DNA from: Coffea arabica
Taxonomy: Eukaryota; Streptophyta; Magnoliopsida; Gentianales; Rubiaceae
NCBI RefSeq assembly: GCF_036785885.1
Contig: NC_092317.1
Span: 4,032,501-4,096,500, forward strand
Length of the DNA: 64,000 bases
Direction of reading: 5' to 3'
This document shows, piece after piece, positions 23,710-36,211 of this stretch (position 1 is its first letter; each line of letters begins with the position of its first letter). Position numbers and translations under genes: made by a program. The notes beneath the pieces were generated by a model. The model was not told the origin of the DNA. It did not search any database and worked only from the letters and a program-made list of their open reading frames with translations.

Positions 23710-26700
23710 ATGGAGGGAGAAAAGGTTACTACAATGATTCAAGCAAGGATAACAATCCCAGATAAAAGAACTGCTTTTTCTGGGACAACGACTGCTCCCC
23801 TGTTTGCCTGGCCATGGGAACACTATGGCAATTACAAGGTATGTCTTGCTCTGTGCGCGTGTATGTATGTTTATGTGTATTTTTGTCTGTTTCCAACTTT
23901 CCTCCATATGAAAAACGTTTTGTCTCTACTGATTTTGTGCATTGGTTTATGGGATGATACAGTACTTGTTTTACGTGGCACTTCTTGCAAAATACTTGTA
24001 TCCTACTACTACAACTGAAGAAGGCACCGAGGGGAGTAGTTGGTGCTTACATATTCTACTCTTGTTCCTCCTAAGAGGTCTCCTTTATCAACTGTGGAGC
24101 TCTTATGATTATATGTTTTTCCTCAATCGAACTCGCCGGATTTCTGAAGAGGGCATTGATTTTAAGCAAATTGATGCAGAATGGAATTGGTAACAATTTA
24201 CTGTCTTTCTCCTTCGCCTTCCCATGTCCAAATCTCACCAGAATTTTTTTTTTTTTTTTTTTTTTTTAGCATTTGTCATCCTTTATTATTTCGTGAACCA
24301 GTTTTATGCTTTATGGTGGGACAGGGATAATTTCTTAATTCTTCATGCTATTGTGGCTGTGCTGGCCTACTGGAGCTTCCCATCTCTAACCAATCTTCCC
24401 CTCTGGGATGGAAGGGGTATTTTTTGTTGTCTTGCACTCCACATTGGGGTCTCGGAGCCAGTTTATTATTGGCTACATAGATTACTGCATTCCCCAAATC
24501 TCTTCACAGATTACCATTGGCTGCATCACAGCTCTAAAGTTTCACATCCGTTCACAGGTAAAAAAAATGATGTATTACCAACATTATCAGCTACTAAAAA
24601 GTTAAAAGATTTATTGGCCAATGATTTCTTTTTCATTTTTTTCTTGTGCAGCTGGACATGCAACATTTCTTGAACATCTGGTATTATGTATAGTTATAGG
24701 AGTACCAATCTTGGGCACTGTCTTTATCGGCTATGGATCAATAAGCATACTGTACAGTTATGTTTTGCTTTTTGATATGCTCAGATGCTTGGGACATAGC
24801 AATGTGGAAGTTATTCCTCATCATCTTTTTGAGAATATTCCACTTCTCAGATATCTTGTTTATACTCCTACGTAAGTCTGAAGATCCTGTTTCCGTATTA
24901 TTTTTTGAGCAAGTTTAATTTTTTTTTCTCTTTGTGAATTCTGCCTGTCGGTTCTTTGCCTTTATCTGGTTTTCCTTCAGAAATAAGTGAAGTAGAAAGT
25001 GCAGTTATGTTGGCTCAGGAAGCAAAAAGTTCTGTAGTGTTGGGTGCCATTTATTGCACAAGGTTCTGAAGTAGGAATTTGCAGAGCAGTGATGCAAGGA
25101 TATAGCAGGGGCACCATGCAACTGAATCTTAGTTAATGATAGATGTCACAAAACAATTTTTTTTTTTTGGGCGTTGTTGGATTGCTGGACTTAAAAATAT
25201 TTAGATATTTAATGGAGGCCAGATAAATGATTTTGCTGTTTTGATCTGAATTTAAGATCAACTCGAGCTCACTTTGTTCTCTCTCTTTTATCACTTAAGA
25301 GCTCTCTTTCAAAAGCTTAGTCATCGGGAGACGTACATTTAACAGTATGAGAGTAGTTCCTTTCCTACTAGGTTGATGGGTGGTACTGTTACGATTCAGC
25401 CAAGTAAATGCAGAACTTAAAACACCTTGCAAAAAATTCTAATTATTGATATCAAAAAATTTGAATTAAACCAAAAAGCAAATAAAGTTGCTGTCTTTAA
25501 CATGTAGTAGTTACAACTGAAGTCACTCCATAATCACAAATATAATTTCTGTTTGTCTCTGCAGATACCATAACATACACCACATGGACATGAGAACAAA
25601 TTTCTGCCTCTTCATGCCAGTTTATGATATATTGGGAAAGACAATAAACACTCGTTATTGGGATCTCCACAAAGATATAAGCTCAAGGAAAAGTGAGTCT
25701 TTATCTACATGATTCTATCATCCGTCAGACATTATGCTTGTTAAGATTGTATAACTCAATACTTTATTACTCTAGATTTCATTGTTTTACTGCCAAAAAT
25801 GACTTACTGCAACATCTTCTTGGTACTTTTGCTGCACTTTCTGAAGCATTATGTAATTTCGACAATACAAAGCTATGTGCAGGTGTTCAGTAAATTATGG
25901 GGGGGAAGGTCCTCATTTTAGTTTGGCATTTTTTCTGTACGTAGTTTTCGTTTTTCATTTTTTCCTTCAACTTGCTCCAATAACTCAAAAGATCATCATG
26001 GTAATGATGAGTTGCACATCTGAGTGGTCAGAAGCAGCTGTCTTTCAGGCATCTCATTTATGATAGTGCTTGTTACTTTGCTTCTAAAAATTTTGATCAC
26101 CTTGTGTTTCAATTTATCTATCTTTTCTTGGCTGGACAGAAACAAGTGCACCAGGGTTTGTTTTTCTTGGCCACGTCGTGGATATAATGGCTGCATTGCA
26201 CACTCCATTTGTTTTCCGATCATTCAATTCCATACCTTTTAGCAAAAAGTTCTTCCTGTTTCCTTTCTGGCCTCCTACCTTTTTAGTAATGCTTGCCATG
26301 TGGGCCAAGTCCAAGACATTTTTGGTCAGTTTTTACAATCTCAGAGGCAGACTGCACCAGACATGGGTTGTGCCAAGGTTTGGTTTCCAGGTAGCTGCTT
26401 TACTCCTTTATCTGCTGTATTCTCTTACATATGATAACTTTCTATGAACCTGATGCAAGTTACTAGAATGTCGTAAAAAGTAGAAACTCAGACCTTCATG
26501 ATTAATAGACATGTATCCACAGCTTTTTATTCATTCCTAAACATTTCTTTTACTGGACAAGCTATAAAATTCTGCAGTTTATTATTGGAGGTTAAGTTTC
26601 ATAGATAACTTTGTAATTCATTTGATAAAGAACACTAGAATATGTTATTTGAAAGAGAAAATTAGCGGACATTGTAGCTGCTTTTATTTTTCATGTAGAT

Positions 26701-29184
26701 TTTCAGTATCATGGACTAAGAGAAAACTAGTTGATATTACTGTTGATTTAGGTGATCAGGTTTTACCGATTTAATCTGAAGCATTTGTGATTTTAAATTT
26801 TGCAGTATTTCTTACCTTTTGCTGCAGACGGCATAAACAAGCAAATCGAAGAAGCCATCCTTAGAGCGGATAGACTTGGTGTCAAGGTCATTAGCCTTGC
26901 CGCACTAAACAAGGTTGGCCTCGGTCCTTTTTCTTTTGCTTTTCCTGTTATGATCCTACCTTGTTTATCTTTCTAGCTGAACTGCTATTACTTATTCAAT
27001 GCTGAGCTTAAATTATTAGATGATGAAATTTCAAAATAAATTCTTGAACAATGATCTGCCCGTTAAGTTTGTAGGGAAAGAACCATGGTCAAAACTCAAA
27101 ACTAGTACATAAATTTGCAAGGTATAAAAAACATGTTCTTCAGTATGCTTTACACAGATCTCTACTGAAAAGTTTTGATGATTCGACTGGGTAAAGATTC
27201 ACTTCTTGAAATATGTTTTGACAGAATGAAAGTCTGAATGGAGGTGGAACGCTGTTTATTAACAAGCATCCTGATCTTAAAGTTCGGGTCGTCCATGGAA
27301 ACACCTTGACTGCTGCTGTGATCCTAAACGAGATTCCTCGAGATGTTGATGAGGTGTTCTTGACAGGTTCAACTTCAAAACTGGGAAGGGCCATTGCCCT
27401 CTATCTGGCTCGTCGAAGGGTCAGGGTTCTGGTAAGAGCTGCTTGACACCTAGTCACCTACTAACAGTTGGGATATGAGTGGAGTTTTAGATTCATTTGC
27501 GGTTTCCCTTTGAAATGTCTTTGCTACAAGAACAACATGCTGCTGCCACATACAAATACCAGTTCAGCTAGCCGAAGAAAGGCTGAAATCTATAAAATCT
27601 TTAAGGCAAAATTCTCGTGAACAGAATGTACAATGTACTATTTTGTTATCAACACAATGATGGCATGTTGCTGCTATTATGATAGACATTTGCCTTTTTA
27701 TTCCCTTTTTAAATCCAACAAAGATTGCCCTTTTCATTATTTTTCCATTTTTGGTAAGGTCCTTATACATATGCAGATGCTTACACAATCCACGGAGAGA
27801 TTCCTAAAAATCCAAAAGGAAGCTCCCGAGGAACTCCAAAAGTTTCTTGTTCAAGTAACCAAGTATCAAGCAGCTAAGCAGTGCAAGGTAACAGTTATTG
27901 TTAACTTACATGGATTAATTCTGCATATATACTAGTATAGAATTTTATTTGTGAAAGTGACAAAGACAATTTGGAGGATGCCAAATCCTCTTTAAGAAAC
28001 ATAACTTGACCAGATTTTGCTTACTAATCTATGTGCTTATCTCGGTGAAGATTGTTTAGAACTCCAACTTGTATAGAGACCCGAAGCATAAGGAAAACCA
28101 ATCTTATAACAGAGCATGAACAGCATCACTCGTGTCTGAAAATGTCCTTCCATGCATCTCCTTCTATGCGGCCTTCTTAATTTCCCTCTTGTACAATCTG
28201 GTCATTCAGGATCCTTGGTTTGAATTTGTCAAGTCGGACGAAGAATTGCATGTCCTTAAGTAAACCACTGGACAATCAAGATGTTATCTGATCAATACTG
28301 TTTGAAGGGGGAGATGGCTTTCTTTTTGTGCTGTCTAGTGCCAACTTTTCCTACTTACTGTATTTTTAGCATGGTCATTGACTTTGATGGTGTAATCCTG
28401 AAATTCACGATGCTTCACAATAACTAATCACCTTTTTATTTTTTGAATCACTAGACATGGATTATTGGAAAGTGGACTACTCCTCGGGAACAAAGTTGGG
28501 CGCCATCAGGGACACATTTTCATCAGTATGTGGTTCCCCCCGTCATTCCTTTCCGCAGGGATTGTACTTTCGGGAAGTTAGCAGCAATGAGACTTCCAGA
28601 AGATGTAGAGGGCCTTGGATCATGCGAGGTAGAGTTGACTTTATCACCTTTCAGTCTCGTTATTATCTTAGAAAAACAGGGATTACACCAAGAAAACAAG
28701 TTCAGGATGAAAGTCTATTGAAGATTTTTGTTTTGGGGGGGGGGAAGGGGAAGGGGGGTGGAAATATGGTTTCATTCATTAGCATGATCAACTTATTTAT
28801 TTCCTGCATGTTAGTTGGCTACGCCTCAATGTCATAGATCGTCTTTTTCGATCGATCATTCGGAGATTAACAACAGTTGACTTAAAGGTATTAGCATTTG
28901 TAGGAAAACGCTAATGAACCATTTAAATGAATAATAACATGCAATGAGTTTGGTTTGTTTCTTGTTTGTGTCTACTAACACTCTTCTCCATACTGCTCCA
29001 GTACACAATGGAAAGAGGTGTAGTTCATGCTTGCCATGCCGGTGGGGTGGTTCATTTTCTTGAAGGTTGGAAACACCATGAGGTGGGAGCTATCGATGTT
29101 GATCAGATTGATGTTGTGTGGAAAGCTGCCTTGAGGCATGGCCTCAAGCCCATGCAGGTCAAACAAATTACAGAATTTCATTAA
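23710..29184 (+). CDS. CER3: CER3/WAX2-like protein (very-long-chain alkane synthesis)
   Basis: CER3 works with CER1 in the ER of epidermal cells to turn very-long-chain acyl-CoAs into cuticular-wax alkanes. 11 exons: 23710-23838, 23963-24189, 24325-24557, 24652-24871, 25565-25692, 26140-26390, 26806-26913, 27225-27431, 27777-27887, 28455-28628, 29002-29184; all GT-AG, phases close, 656 residues (Arabidopsis CER3 632). The N-terminal membrane part has the His clusters of the fatty acid hydroxylase superfamily: H170-x3-H174, H183-x2-HH187 and H272-x2-HH276. The C-terminal WAX2 domain has the Rossmann-like [36 protein letters not shown] and [19 protein letters not shown]. These match CER3 far better than CER1. 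The first ~32 residues before [12 protein letters not shown] are extra relative to Arabidopsis CER3, and the true start may differ. The C-terminus ends in [11 protein letters not shown]. Confidence 0.93.
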
Positions 29185-30150
29185 ACTGCTGCTGTCTATT
29201 CCTTCCATAGATCGATAGATATCAACTGGGTATCAATATACTCTCTTTTGTTGCCAGTTCATAGATATCACGCTCTTTTCTCCTCTTTCATTTATCTCAT
29301 CCTTTTGGAGAAAGAGCTCCATCATATCCCAAATTTTAATATGTTACCTATACAAAACAAAAGAATTTGTACAATATTATTACGATGTCAAACAAAATGC
29401 AAGCACATACACACACTCTCTCTTCTCCCCCCTGCTTGGAATCTTCTGTTTGGGATTTCGTTTTTGTCCCGTTTGTCCCCTCCCTGTTTAATTGTCATGT
29501 GTATTGATTAATAACTTTTAGAATTCTATTATACTGATTAATAACTTTTAGAATTTTATTGTAGATAAGTCCTGCAATTGGGGGATAAGTCAGTAGGACA
29601 ATACACGTGGCACTTAAGTAAAAACGGGACAGATGGGACAGAGTCAAAATCCGGAAAACAGATGATTTGAAGCCACAATTCTCCACCAAATTAGGCGGAA
29701 AGAACATTACTCCTATAAGCAGTTTTTCGGTTGTAGTCTATACCCAATTTGGATGTAAAATCTTATCCTTTACCTTCTTCTCCAATGCTTGTTGCAAATC
29801 TTGCTATTTGTCATTGAGAAATTGACATAATGCGTTTCAAATACCAGTTTCTGTTCTCTTTCTCTCTTCTCTTCTACAGTGCTGATTCATATTAACATCA
29901 CTCAACTTCTTAGCCAATATAAACGTGGGTTTTTCTAACGGGTTCGGGCAACCGTTGACACATTTAATATTTAACTAAACCTATTATATATATACACATG
30001 CTAACAATTATTATTCTGTCTTACATCAACGTACTTTCTCTATTTAACTTTACATACTCTCCCTTGTATTTATTTACTTTCCCTAATTAATTTTATATTT
30101 TAAAAAATATGACACGAGTGAAATATGACCCCGGTTAAACAAATGTTATA
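29185..30150. other. Intergenic DNA between CER3-like and the FLA pseudogene
   Basis: Includes the CER3-like 3' side. There is a short direct repeat of about 20 bp (TGATTAATAACTTTTAGAAT) near 29504 and 29536. No coding signal. Confidence 0.4.
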
Positions 30151-31025
30151 AACATTTCAAACACATTAACTAACTATATCACTCAAACCCGAGTAGCAAA
30201 CACCATAAATTCACGCCAAACAGTCACTATCTTAGCGGTTGATAATGGAGGCATGTGCTACACAGATCGTACATACTTTTGGCAAACTTTTGTAGATGCT
30301 AAGATTGTGCATACATTTGACATAAGCAATACAATTTATCGCTTCGACCCCAAAAAAGAAAAAAAGATAATGGAGGCATGTCCCCGCTATCAGGAAAACC
30401 AGCAGGCGTACTCAAGGCCATCATGAGCGTACATGTAATTCTTGATTTTTACGATGTACGAAAGCTCCAGCATTTACAAAACAAAACTGTAATTCTCACA
30501 ACTCTTTTTCAAGCCAGTGGAGTTGCCACTGGCCAACCAGGTTTTCTAAATGCGACAGACACGGGCACTGGAAGTGTTGTGATTTGTTCCGCTGCCAAAG
30601 GTGCTACACTTTGGTGCCAATTTGGTTAAGTCCATTGCTGTCCAGCCACACGACGTCTGTGTCTCGCAGATTAGCACTGTGATAATCCCGTTGACAATTC
30701 CACCTTAAAACTCTCTTCCCCTCCTCCCAATCGCATTTGCCTGCACCTGTACCGGCACTAGCTCACCTCAGTCCCCTACTCCAGCACCGTCTCCCCCTCC
30801 GCTGATGCCCCCGGCGAAGTCTCCCACCTCATCCTCGACCATATCCCCAGCTATACCTGCCCCAACAAGCCTCCCACCGCCTCCCCGCTGATGCCGGGTC
30901 CTACTCCAGCTGCAGATGCACCACTTGTAGATGCTGCTCATGGTGCAGGCACGAATCTGCGGCTCAGCCATGGGGCTAGCTTGACGATTATTTCATTTGT
31001 TCTGTGGCTTGTTGCCACAATTTGA
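30151..31025 (+). pseudogene. Fasciclin-like arabinogalactan protein (FLA) pseudogene
   Basis: FLAs are GPI-anchored wall/plasma-membrane proteins with FAS1 domains. Remnants appear in order: FAS1 start at 30169-30255 (NYITQTRVANTINSRQTV, then ILAVDNGGM); an insertion at 30257-30365; the rest of FAS1 at 30366-30612 (GVLKAIMSVHVILDFYDV, NKTVILTTLFQASG, GFLNATDTGTGSVV); a one-base shift in the T run at about 30610-30612; then GANLVKSIAVQP and ISTVIIP; a Pro-rich AGP-like stretch with stops and shifts (about 30700-30900); and a C-terminal hydrophobic tail like a GPI signal (SLTIISFVLWLVATI) ending at 31023-31025. No signal peptide or upstream start is visible. Insertion, frameshift and stops mean no FLA can be made. 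Confidence 0.87.
30257..30365 (+). mobile_element. A-tailed retroposon-like insertion in the FLA pseudogene
   Basis: 109 bp ending in an A-rich tail (CCCCAAAAAAGAAAAAAA), flanked by a perfect 16-bp direct repeat GATAATGGAGGCATGT (30241-30256 and 30366-30381). The long TSD plus 3' A tail is the mark of LINE-machinery retroposition. The body shows no clear pol III boxes, so its source RNA is unknown. Insert plus one repeat is 125 bp, which breaks the FLA frame. Confidence 0.8.
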
Positions 31026-31717
31026 CAAGGGATAGTTTAGCTAAACAGTTTGCAACTTTAGTTCTGCTCCAGTGTTTTGGGATAAACTAGAAATGGTTTT
31101 CAAAGTAGAATTTGCATTGGTTTATACGAGATCCATCTAAAATGTGAAATCTCATAATTTGCAAGCTCCAAACCGCGCAGCAAATCTTTCTGTACTAACC
31201 CGTTCTCGCAGAGAACTGCAACATACTAGTTGACTTAAAAGCAGTTTGCAGAGAGTTATTACGAGCTCAAGAAAGAAACTCTCACTCTGGAAATTTTGGC
31301 CTGGATGATAAATGGCACAGGAAAGCTTGTATTATAAACGCGGTCTTAACAACAATCGTTTCCAAATCATTTCCTTTTTAGAACAAGAAAGAAATTTAAA
31401 CAGGTTGAACGAACATATATATTCACATCCAGAGTAAATCTAAAGGCACCGTGAACATTCTTTGCCAATCGAAAGCTAATCATCATACTTGAGCTGCTTT
31501 AGGGGCATTTATAGGCTTACAAAGTCCAGCGGATAAATGTAATTTGGTATAAGAATTCTGAGCTTCAAACATCACAAGAATTTAATATAATACACTTGCA
31601 AAAGCACAGGAAAGCTGAAAACAATGAGACGGGTACAAAAAAAAAAACATAAAAAGCACTGGTAATTAACTTCACATATATTAAGTCAAGTCATTATGCT
31701 TTTCCCTATTGCAGAAG
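31026..31717. other. Spacer between FLA pseudogene and STAR1-like 3' end
   Basis: AT-rich. It probably contains the 3' UTR of the minus-strand STAR1-like gene. No ORF with recognisable content. Confidence 0.4.
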
Positions 31718-33546
31718 CTAATTGCTCAATTCAAGAAACCTTAATGCCATAGGATGCTTAGCTTCAGATAGTTTATCAGGTTTTAAGATTTCAACAATCT
31801 CACCACCGACAAGAAGGCAAACTACATCAGCAATCCTCTGGATTTGTTTGATACTGTGAGAGACCATAACTATAGTCATCCCCTTTTCCTTCTTCAATTT
31901 TACAAGAACATCTTCTATGTTCTGTGTTGAAATTGGATCCAAGGCACTAGTCGGCTCATCAAGTAGTAAAACCTAAATTGTAAAGGGAAACGCAATGTTA
32001 AATGTTGGAACTCCACAGACTCCATAAAAAGAGAATTTCCTAGACATACAACTATTGGAGTCCTGCAGTCGCATATGAATCTTACCTCTGGCTCATTAGC
32101 TAAGGTACGAGCAAGAGCGACTCTTTGAGCTTGACCAACAGATAACTCTCCACCAGATTTACTGAAGAAAGTAGAATCCAGGTCTGCAAGAGTAAGCAAC
32201 TTATAAACCTCATTGTCAGTCAGCTTCTTCCCCTTTAGCTGCGGCCCATATCTTATATTGTCAGCCACTGTGCCTGCACAAGTCCACAGTAGGTAACGAG
32301 ATCAATCAGTCAATCAATCTATTTATCATCAAACCACATTATGATATCAAAAAATCTATTTCTACAAAACTTAGAACATGGTGTCTCACTAGTTCTCTTT
32401 GGCTGTTTTTTAGCCTAGATACCCCAGGCTCAGATGATGGTTATATACTTATATCAATCAGCTGCTTAGGCAATGAATGACACAGGGACCATCCTTGACA
32501 TGTAAGCGGATATCACAATTTGATGATTCAACCACATAAATCTAATGAAGCACGACAGACAGTAGTAATAGTATCAAAAGTTCATAGCCTTCAATGGGGC
32601 AGAGTGACTTAGCAGGCAGTAGGGGAAAGACCTCTTTCAGATTGTGACACTCCTCTAAGATCCTTATAACAAAAAATACAGGAGATGCAGAACATCGTCT
32701 ATATGCATATTCAGCTGCGAGGAAGGCAAAAAAAAATCACAATTTGGGAGAACGGAATTAAGTACTAATCTCATTTCCTAGGAAGCATATCTACTCAATA
32801 AACAGACATTAGTTTGTTTGATCAACATATCAACTCAAATTTTTTTTTTTGAGTTGATCAACATATCAACTCAATTTCCAAGATAAAGCAGTGCCTATCT
32901 CTACACAATCAGCTAGCTCATGAATTAGTGCTATGATTTGAATTCACCTTCAAACAGAGCAGGAAGCTGGAAAAGCATGCCAACTCTTCTACGAAGAGCA
33001 AGTACATCGAGGTCACCAATGTCTTGACCATCCAAAAAAACAGTCTTGGATGGAGGCTCCCATAATCTGTTGAGAGCCCTTAAAAATGTAGACTTTCCAC
33101 TGCCACTAGGCCCTATGACTCCCATGATCACGCCTCTAGGAATATCAGCGTTGACTTTGTTCAGGATTGGAACACTCTTGTCTGAAACTTTTGACAGTTC
33201 CCTTATCTGAATTTTAGCATCTGATGATTCATTCCCGCTTCCATGTTCATTCTCATTCACATCCACCACTAGCAAGCGTTGCTCAGCCTCATCTAGCCCT
33301 ATAAGTCAAAAGGGTAAAAGATTTTTGATCAAGAAATGAAATTTATGCTACTGAACAAAATAAAAATCAATTCTTGAAATCAATTTTGGAAAAGAAGTTG
33401 TATAGATGTATGATGATGTTCTGACCTGAGTAAGACCCCATGGGAGTGTAGGAAGTTGAAGAAGAAGGCAAGGTTGAGAGGTGAATTGCTGCATCTTTGT
33501 TTTTATAGGCAGGTGGAACTGCCTTCCCTAGTTCCACTTCTTGCAT
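31718..33546 (-). CDS. STAR1: STAR1/ABCI17-like ABC transporter ATP-binding protein
   Basis: STAR1 is a lone nucleotide-binding subunit of bacterial type that pairs with the membrane protein STAR2/ALS3 in aluminium tolerance. Exons on minus: 33546-33426, 33298-32948, 32273-32086, 31972-31718; all GT-AG, phases close, 304 residues. ABC motifs: Walker A GPSGSGKS (103-110), Q-loop in GMLFQLP (Q151), signature LSVGQAQRVALA (from 201), Walker B VLLLDEP (221-227), D-loop SALD, H-loop VSHS (H259). The wording RGVIMGVIGPSGSGKSTF and SIKQIQRIADVVCL matches Arabidopsis ABCI17 (263 residues). The first ~60 residues are extra and poorly conserved; the ATG at 33546 is the only one in frame that uses exon 1 neatly, but a longer in-frame extension exists upstream and the start is the least certain part. 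Confidence 0.92.
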
Positions 33547-35244
33547 AATTGGACAAAGTCTCAGGATTCTGACCACACGAAATGATTGTTTAATCGAGGA
33601 AGAAGAAAAAGAAATTGTTTTCCAGGAAGAGGAAAGGGATGGTTTTGGGAGTATCCTGCTGAATAATTCTGCAATCCCCAATAAACAAATAGAGAATTGG
33701 ACATGTAGCTCGTGACTCAAGTGAATTGTACAATTTATGATGCAAGTAAAATAGTACTCAAAAAAAATTTGTGTATCCAAAAAGTATGGGCTTGAGTTTT
33801 AGAACTCAACTGTTCAACGAGTAGATTCTCTTGATATATTGAACCTCTTGACCATTCTTAGTTAAGAACCCGAGATGTTTCGCAGTCCGGAAGGTAGGCT
33901 AGTTTATAAAACACACAAGCCACAAAGTTGGCCTAAAATCTATCAAATTGTCACTGGAACAAACAGGTAAAAAACTAGCAATTAAATAAAACATGCTCCT
34001 GATTATTCAGTTCTAAAGTTTACCACATATATTCCATGTTCATGTGGTGGACTTGTATAGATTTGGTGTTATTGTTGCCTGGGGTTATGATCTGTGGTTT
34101 TTGGAACTCTTGTCAAATGCAAAAATGGATTGATAGTGACAATATATTGTTGCACGACAAAGGGTACGGATTTCTTTGGATTTGGTTGTGGGATCAAACC
34201 TGGAGGAGAAGAAACCTGTCTAGATACTCATGTCAGTCTTTCCGGGTAAAAGTTTCATCAGCCATTTCATTTATCCGGTGGAGGAACTACTCAGACTGAT
34301 TGCCATGCCAAAACAATCATCATATAGGAGTATTATTTATTCGACTCCACATGTCGAGTTTCATCTTGGTTCATTTTGGCCGAGTATTTTTATCAAGAAT
34401 GTTTTACAAGCTCAACTTTTAAGGAGTACTACATCCGACTAAGACAACTAGGAAAAGCTCCACAAAAAAAAAAAGAAAAAAAAATGGAGGTTATTTGGTC
34501 TCATTGAAGCGCAAAGGGAGTATGTTCCCATAAGAATAAACTAGCATCCACTCGGTCAAAGTATTGTTCTAATATTTTCTATGGCAAATTGGCAAGTTTG
34601 TTAGAATTCCTTTTTTTTTTTGGAGAAGAAATAGTATCCATAAAATTGGTCTCCTTGTATGCGAGTATAGGACCTTAATCGGGCAAAGCCAGCTTCAAGT
34701 CGATTTTGCGACTAGGGTATCATTAATCAAGTTACTCAATTCAGACTCGCGAGTAGTTCAATTAAAAATTCGACTTGAACTCAACGTTGACCGAGTTCGA
34801 TTTACTTGATAAGGTAGTGGAGTCGATTTTGAGTAGAAAAAATCAATACTCAAGTACTCATCGAACCTTATCAAGTAGCGTATTTATGATATAATTTTTA
34901 ATTATTTATTGTAAAATTATGAAATTTATTTTATAAAAAATCAATATTAAAACTTGTTTAAACTCGATTGAGCTCGAACTCAAGGTCAACATTGAAGAAC
35001 TCAACAAGCTTGAACTCTAACATTTTTATTTGAGTAGAGTTCAAGTACTACTTAAAATTCAACTCAACTCAGATAACAATTCTACCCATACCACAATCCA
35101 CTTAAAAGGGACGGACTTCCCATCAGTTCGAGTTAGGCTGAAGTCAGGTCTGGTAGTCATTACATAATAAAGATCTGATAAATCTAAAGCCAATCTTTAG
35201 CCCCGATTAAGGCATCCAATGGTTTGTTTCGTCCGTCCATGTCA
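33547..35244. other. STAR1-like upstream region and repeats
   Basis: Promoter side of the minus-strand STAR1-like gene, then DNA with no gene. The stretch about 34681-35090 is rich in inverted and direct GAACTCAA/TTGAGTT words, like an old non-autonomous element, without clear ends. Confidence 0.35.
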
Positions 35245-35253
35245 AAGTTTCAA
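35245..35253. repeat. Pack-MULE target-site duplication, left
   Basis: AAGTTTCAA, identical to 36918-36926. A 9-bp duplication is diagnostic for Mutator-like transposition. Confidence 0.92.
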
Positions 35254-35450
35254 GGGCAAATTATCCAATTGGCCCTTAAACTATTTGTTTAAGTAAAATA
35301 AAGCCCCTCATCTATTTTTTGTTGACTTTAAGCCCTCGAACTTGTAAAATTGGACACCCGTGACCCTTTTTGCCAGTTTCTCCGGTTTTGCAACCGGAAA
35401 GTGAATTCACACGAATGCCAGTATGCTTTTAAGAAGGGCATTTTTGTCAA
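35254..35450 (+). repeat. Pack-MULE left terminal inverted repeat
   Basis: 197 bp, reverse complement of 36721-36917 with few differences (for example around 35303-35325). Confidence 0.92.
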
Positions 35451-35474
35451 AAGATTCAAAACTCGCGTAAAAAC

Positions 35475-36025
35475 TGAAAGAGATAGCCATCGGGTTGGAG
35501 AGGAGCGAGCAAAAGTTCCTGTGGGTGGTGCGCAGTCCGCCTTCTGAGGACAAAACCAGCCGCTTTCAAACTCCACCCGCCCCAGATCTGGATTTGTTGC
35601 TTCCTCACGGGTTTTTGGACCGGACAAAGGGTAGGGGTTTCGTGGTGAGTTCTTGGGCACCGCAGGTGAATGTGTTGAATCATGGGTCGGTGGGTGGGTT
35701 TGTGACCCACTGTGGGTGGAAATCAGTGTTGGAAGCAGTCTGTGCGGGTGTGCCTATGGTGTGGTGGCCGCTTTATGCTGAGCAGAAGCTGAATAGGCTG
35801 TTCTTAGTTGAGGAGATGAAGTTGGCCTTACCAATGGATGAAAGTACGGAAGGTGGGTTCGTGAAAGCGGCTAAAATCGAGAAGCGAGTTAGGGGGTTGA
35901 TGGATTCGGAGGAAGGAAAGGTGATCAGGGAAACAGCCCAGGCAAAGAAGGAGGAAGCAAAGCAAGCCATCGGCATTTTTGGCAGTCTCGCCACCGCAGA
36001 GCGCTACAAAGCGATTGTAGATTGA
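35475..36025 (+). pseudogene. Captured UDP-glycosyltransferase fragment (UGT88-like C-terminal half)
   Basis: Family-1 UGTs move sugar from UDP-sugar to small molecules. The captured part opens with [20 protein letters not shown], the start of the C-terminal donor-binding domain, and carries the PSPG box ([12 protein letters not shown], then [20 protein letters not shown] and YAEQ), then runs to the native-looking stop TGA at 36023-36025. The usual HCGWNS is HCGWKS here, an Asn-to-Lys change at a sugar-contact position. The acceptor-binding N-terminal half is absent. An ATG at 35495 opens a frame of 176 residues, so a truncated protein is possible, but it could not be a normal enzyme. Wording resembles UGT88 most. 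Confidence 0.88.
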
Positions 36026-36211
36026 GGTGTCTGCTTTGTAGGCGAGTTGCTGATAGAGAATGCTCTTGGTGAGGGCAAGGAATGGGGAGTGGTGAGACTC
36101 AAATGCCGGAGGCTGGTGGGTATCGATCAGGGTAGCAAGTAAAGGGTCAACAACACGGAGGTGGTGGAGAGCGGCATTGATTTCACCCTCGGCCGACAGG
36201 GGTTTGATGAT

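Noticed and set aside
30768-30971. Minus-strand Gly-rich frame opposite the FLA pseudogene
   Set aside because: Antisense shadow of the Pro-rich AGP region.
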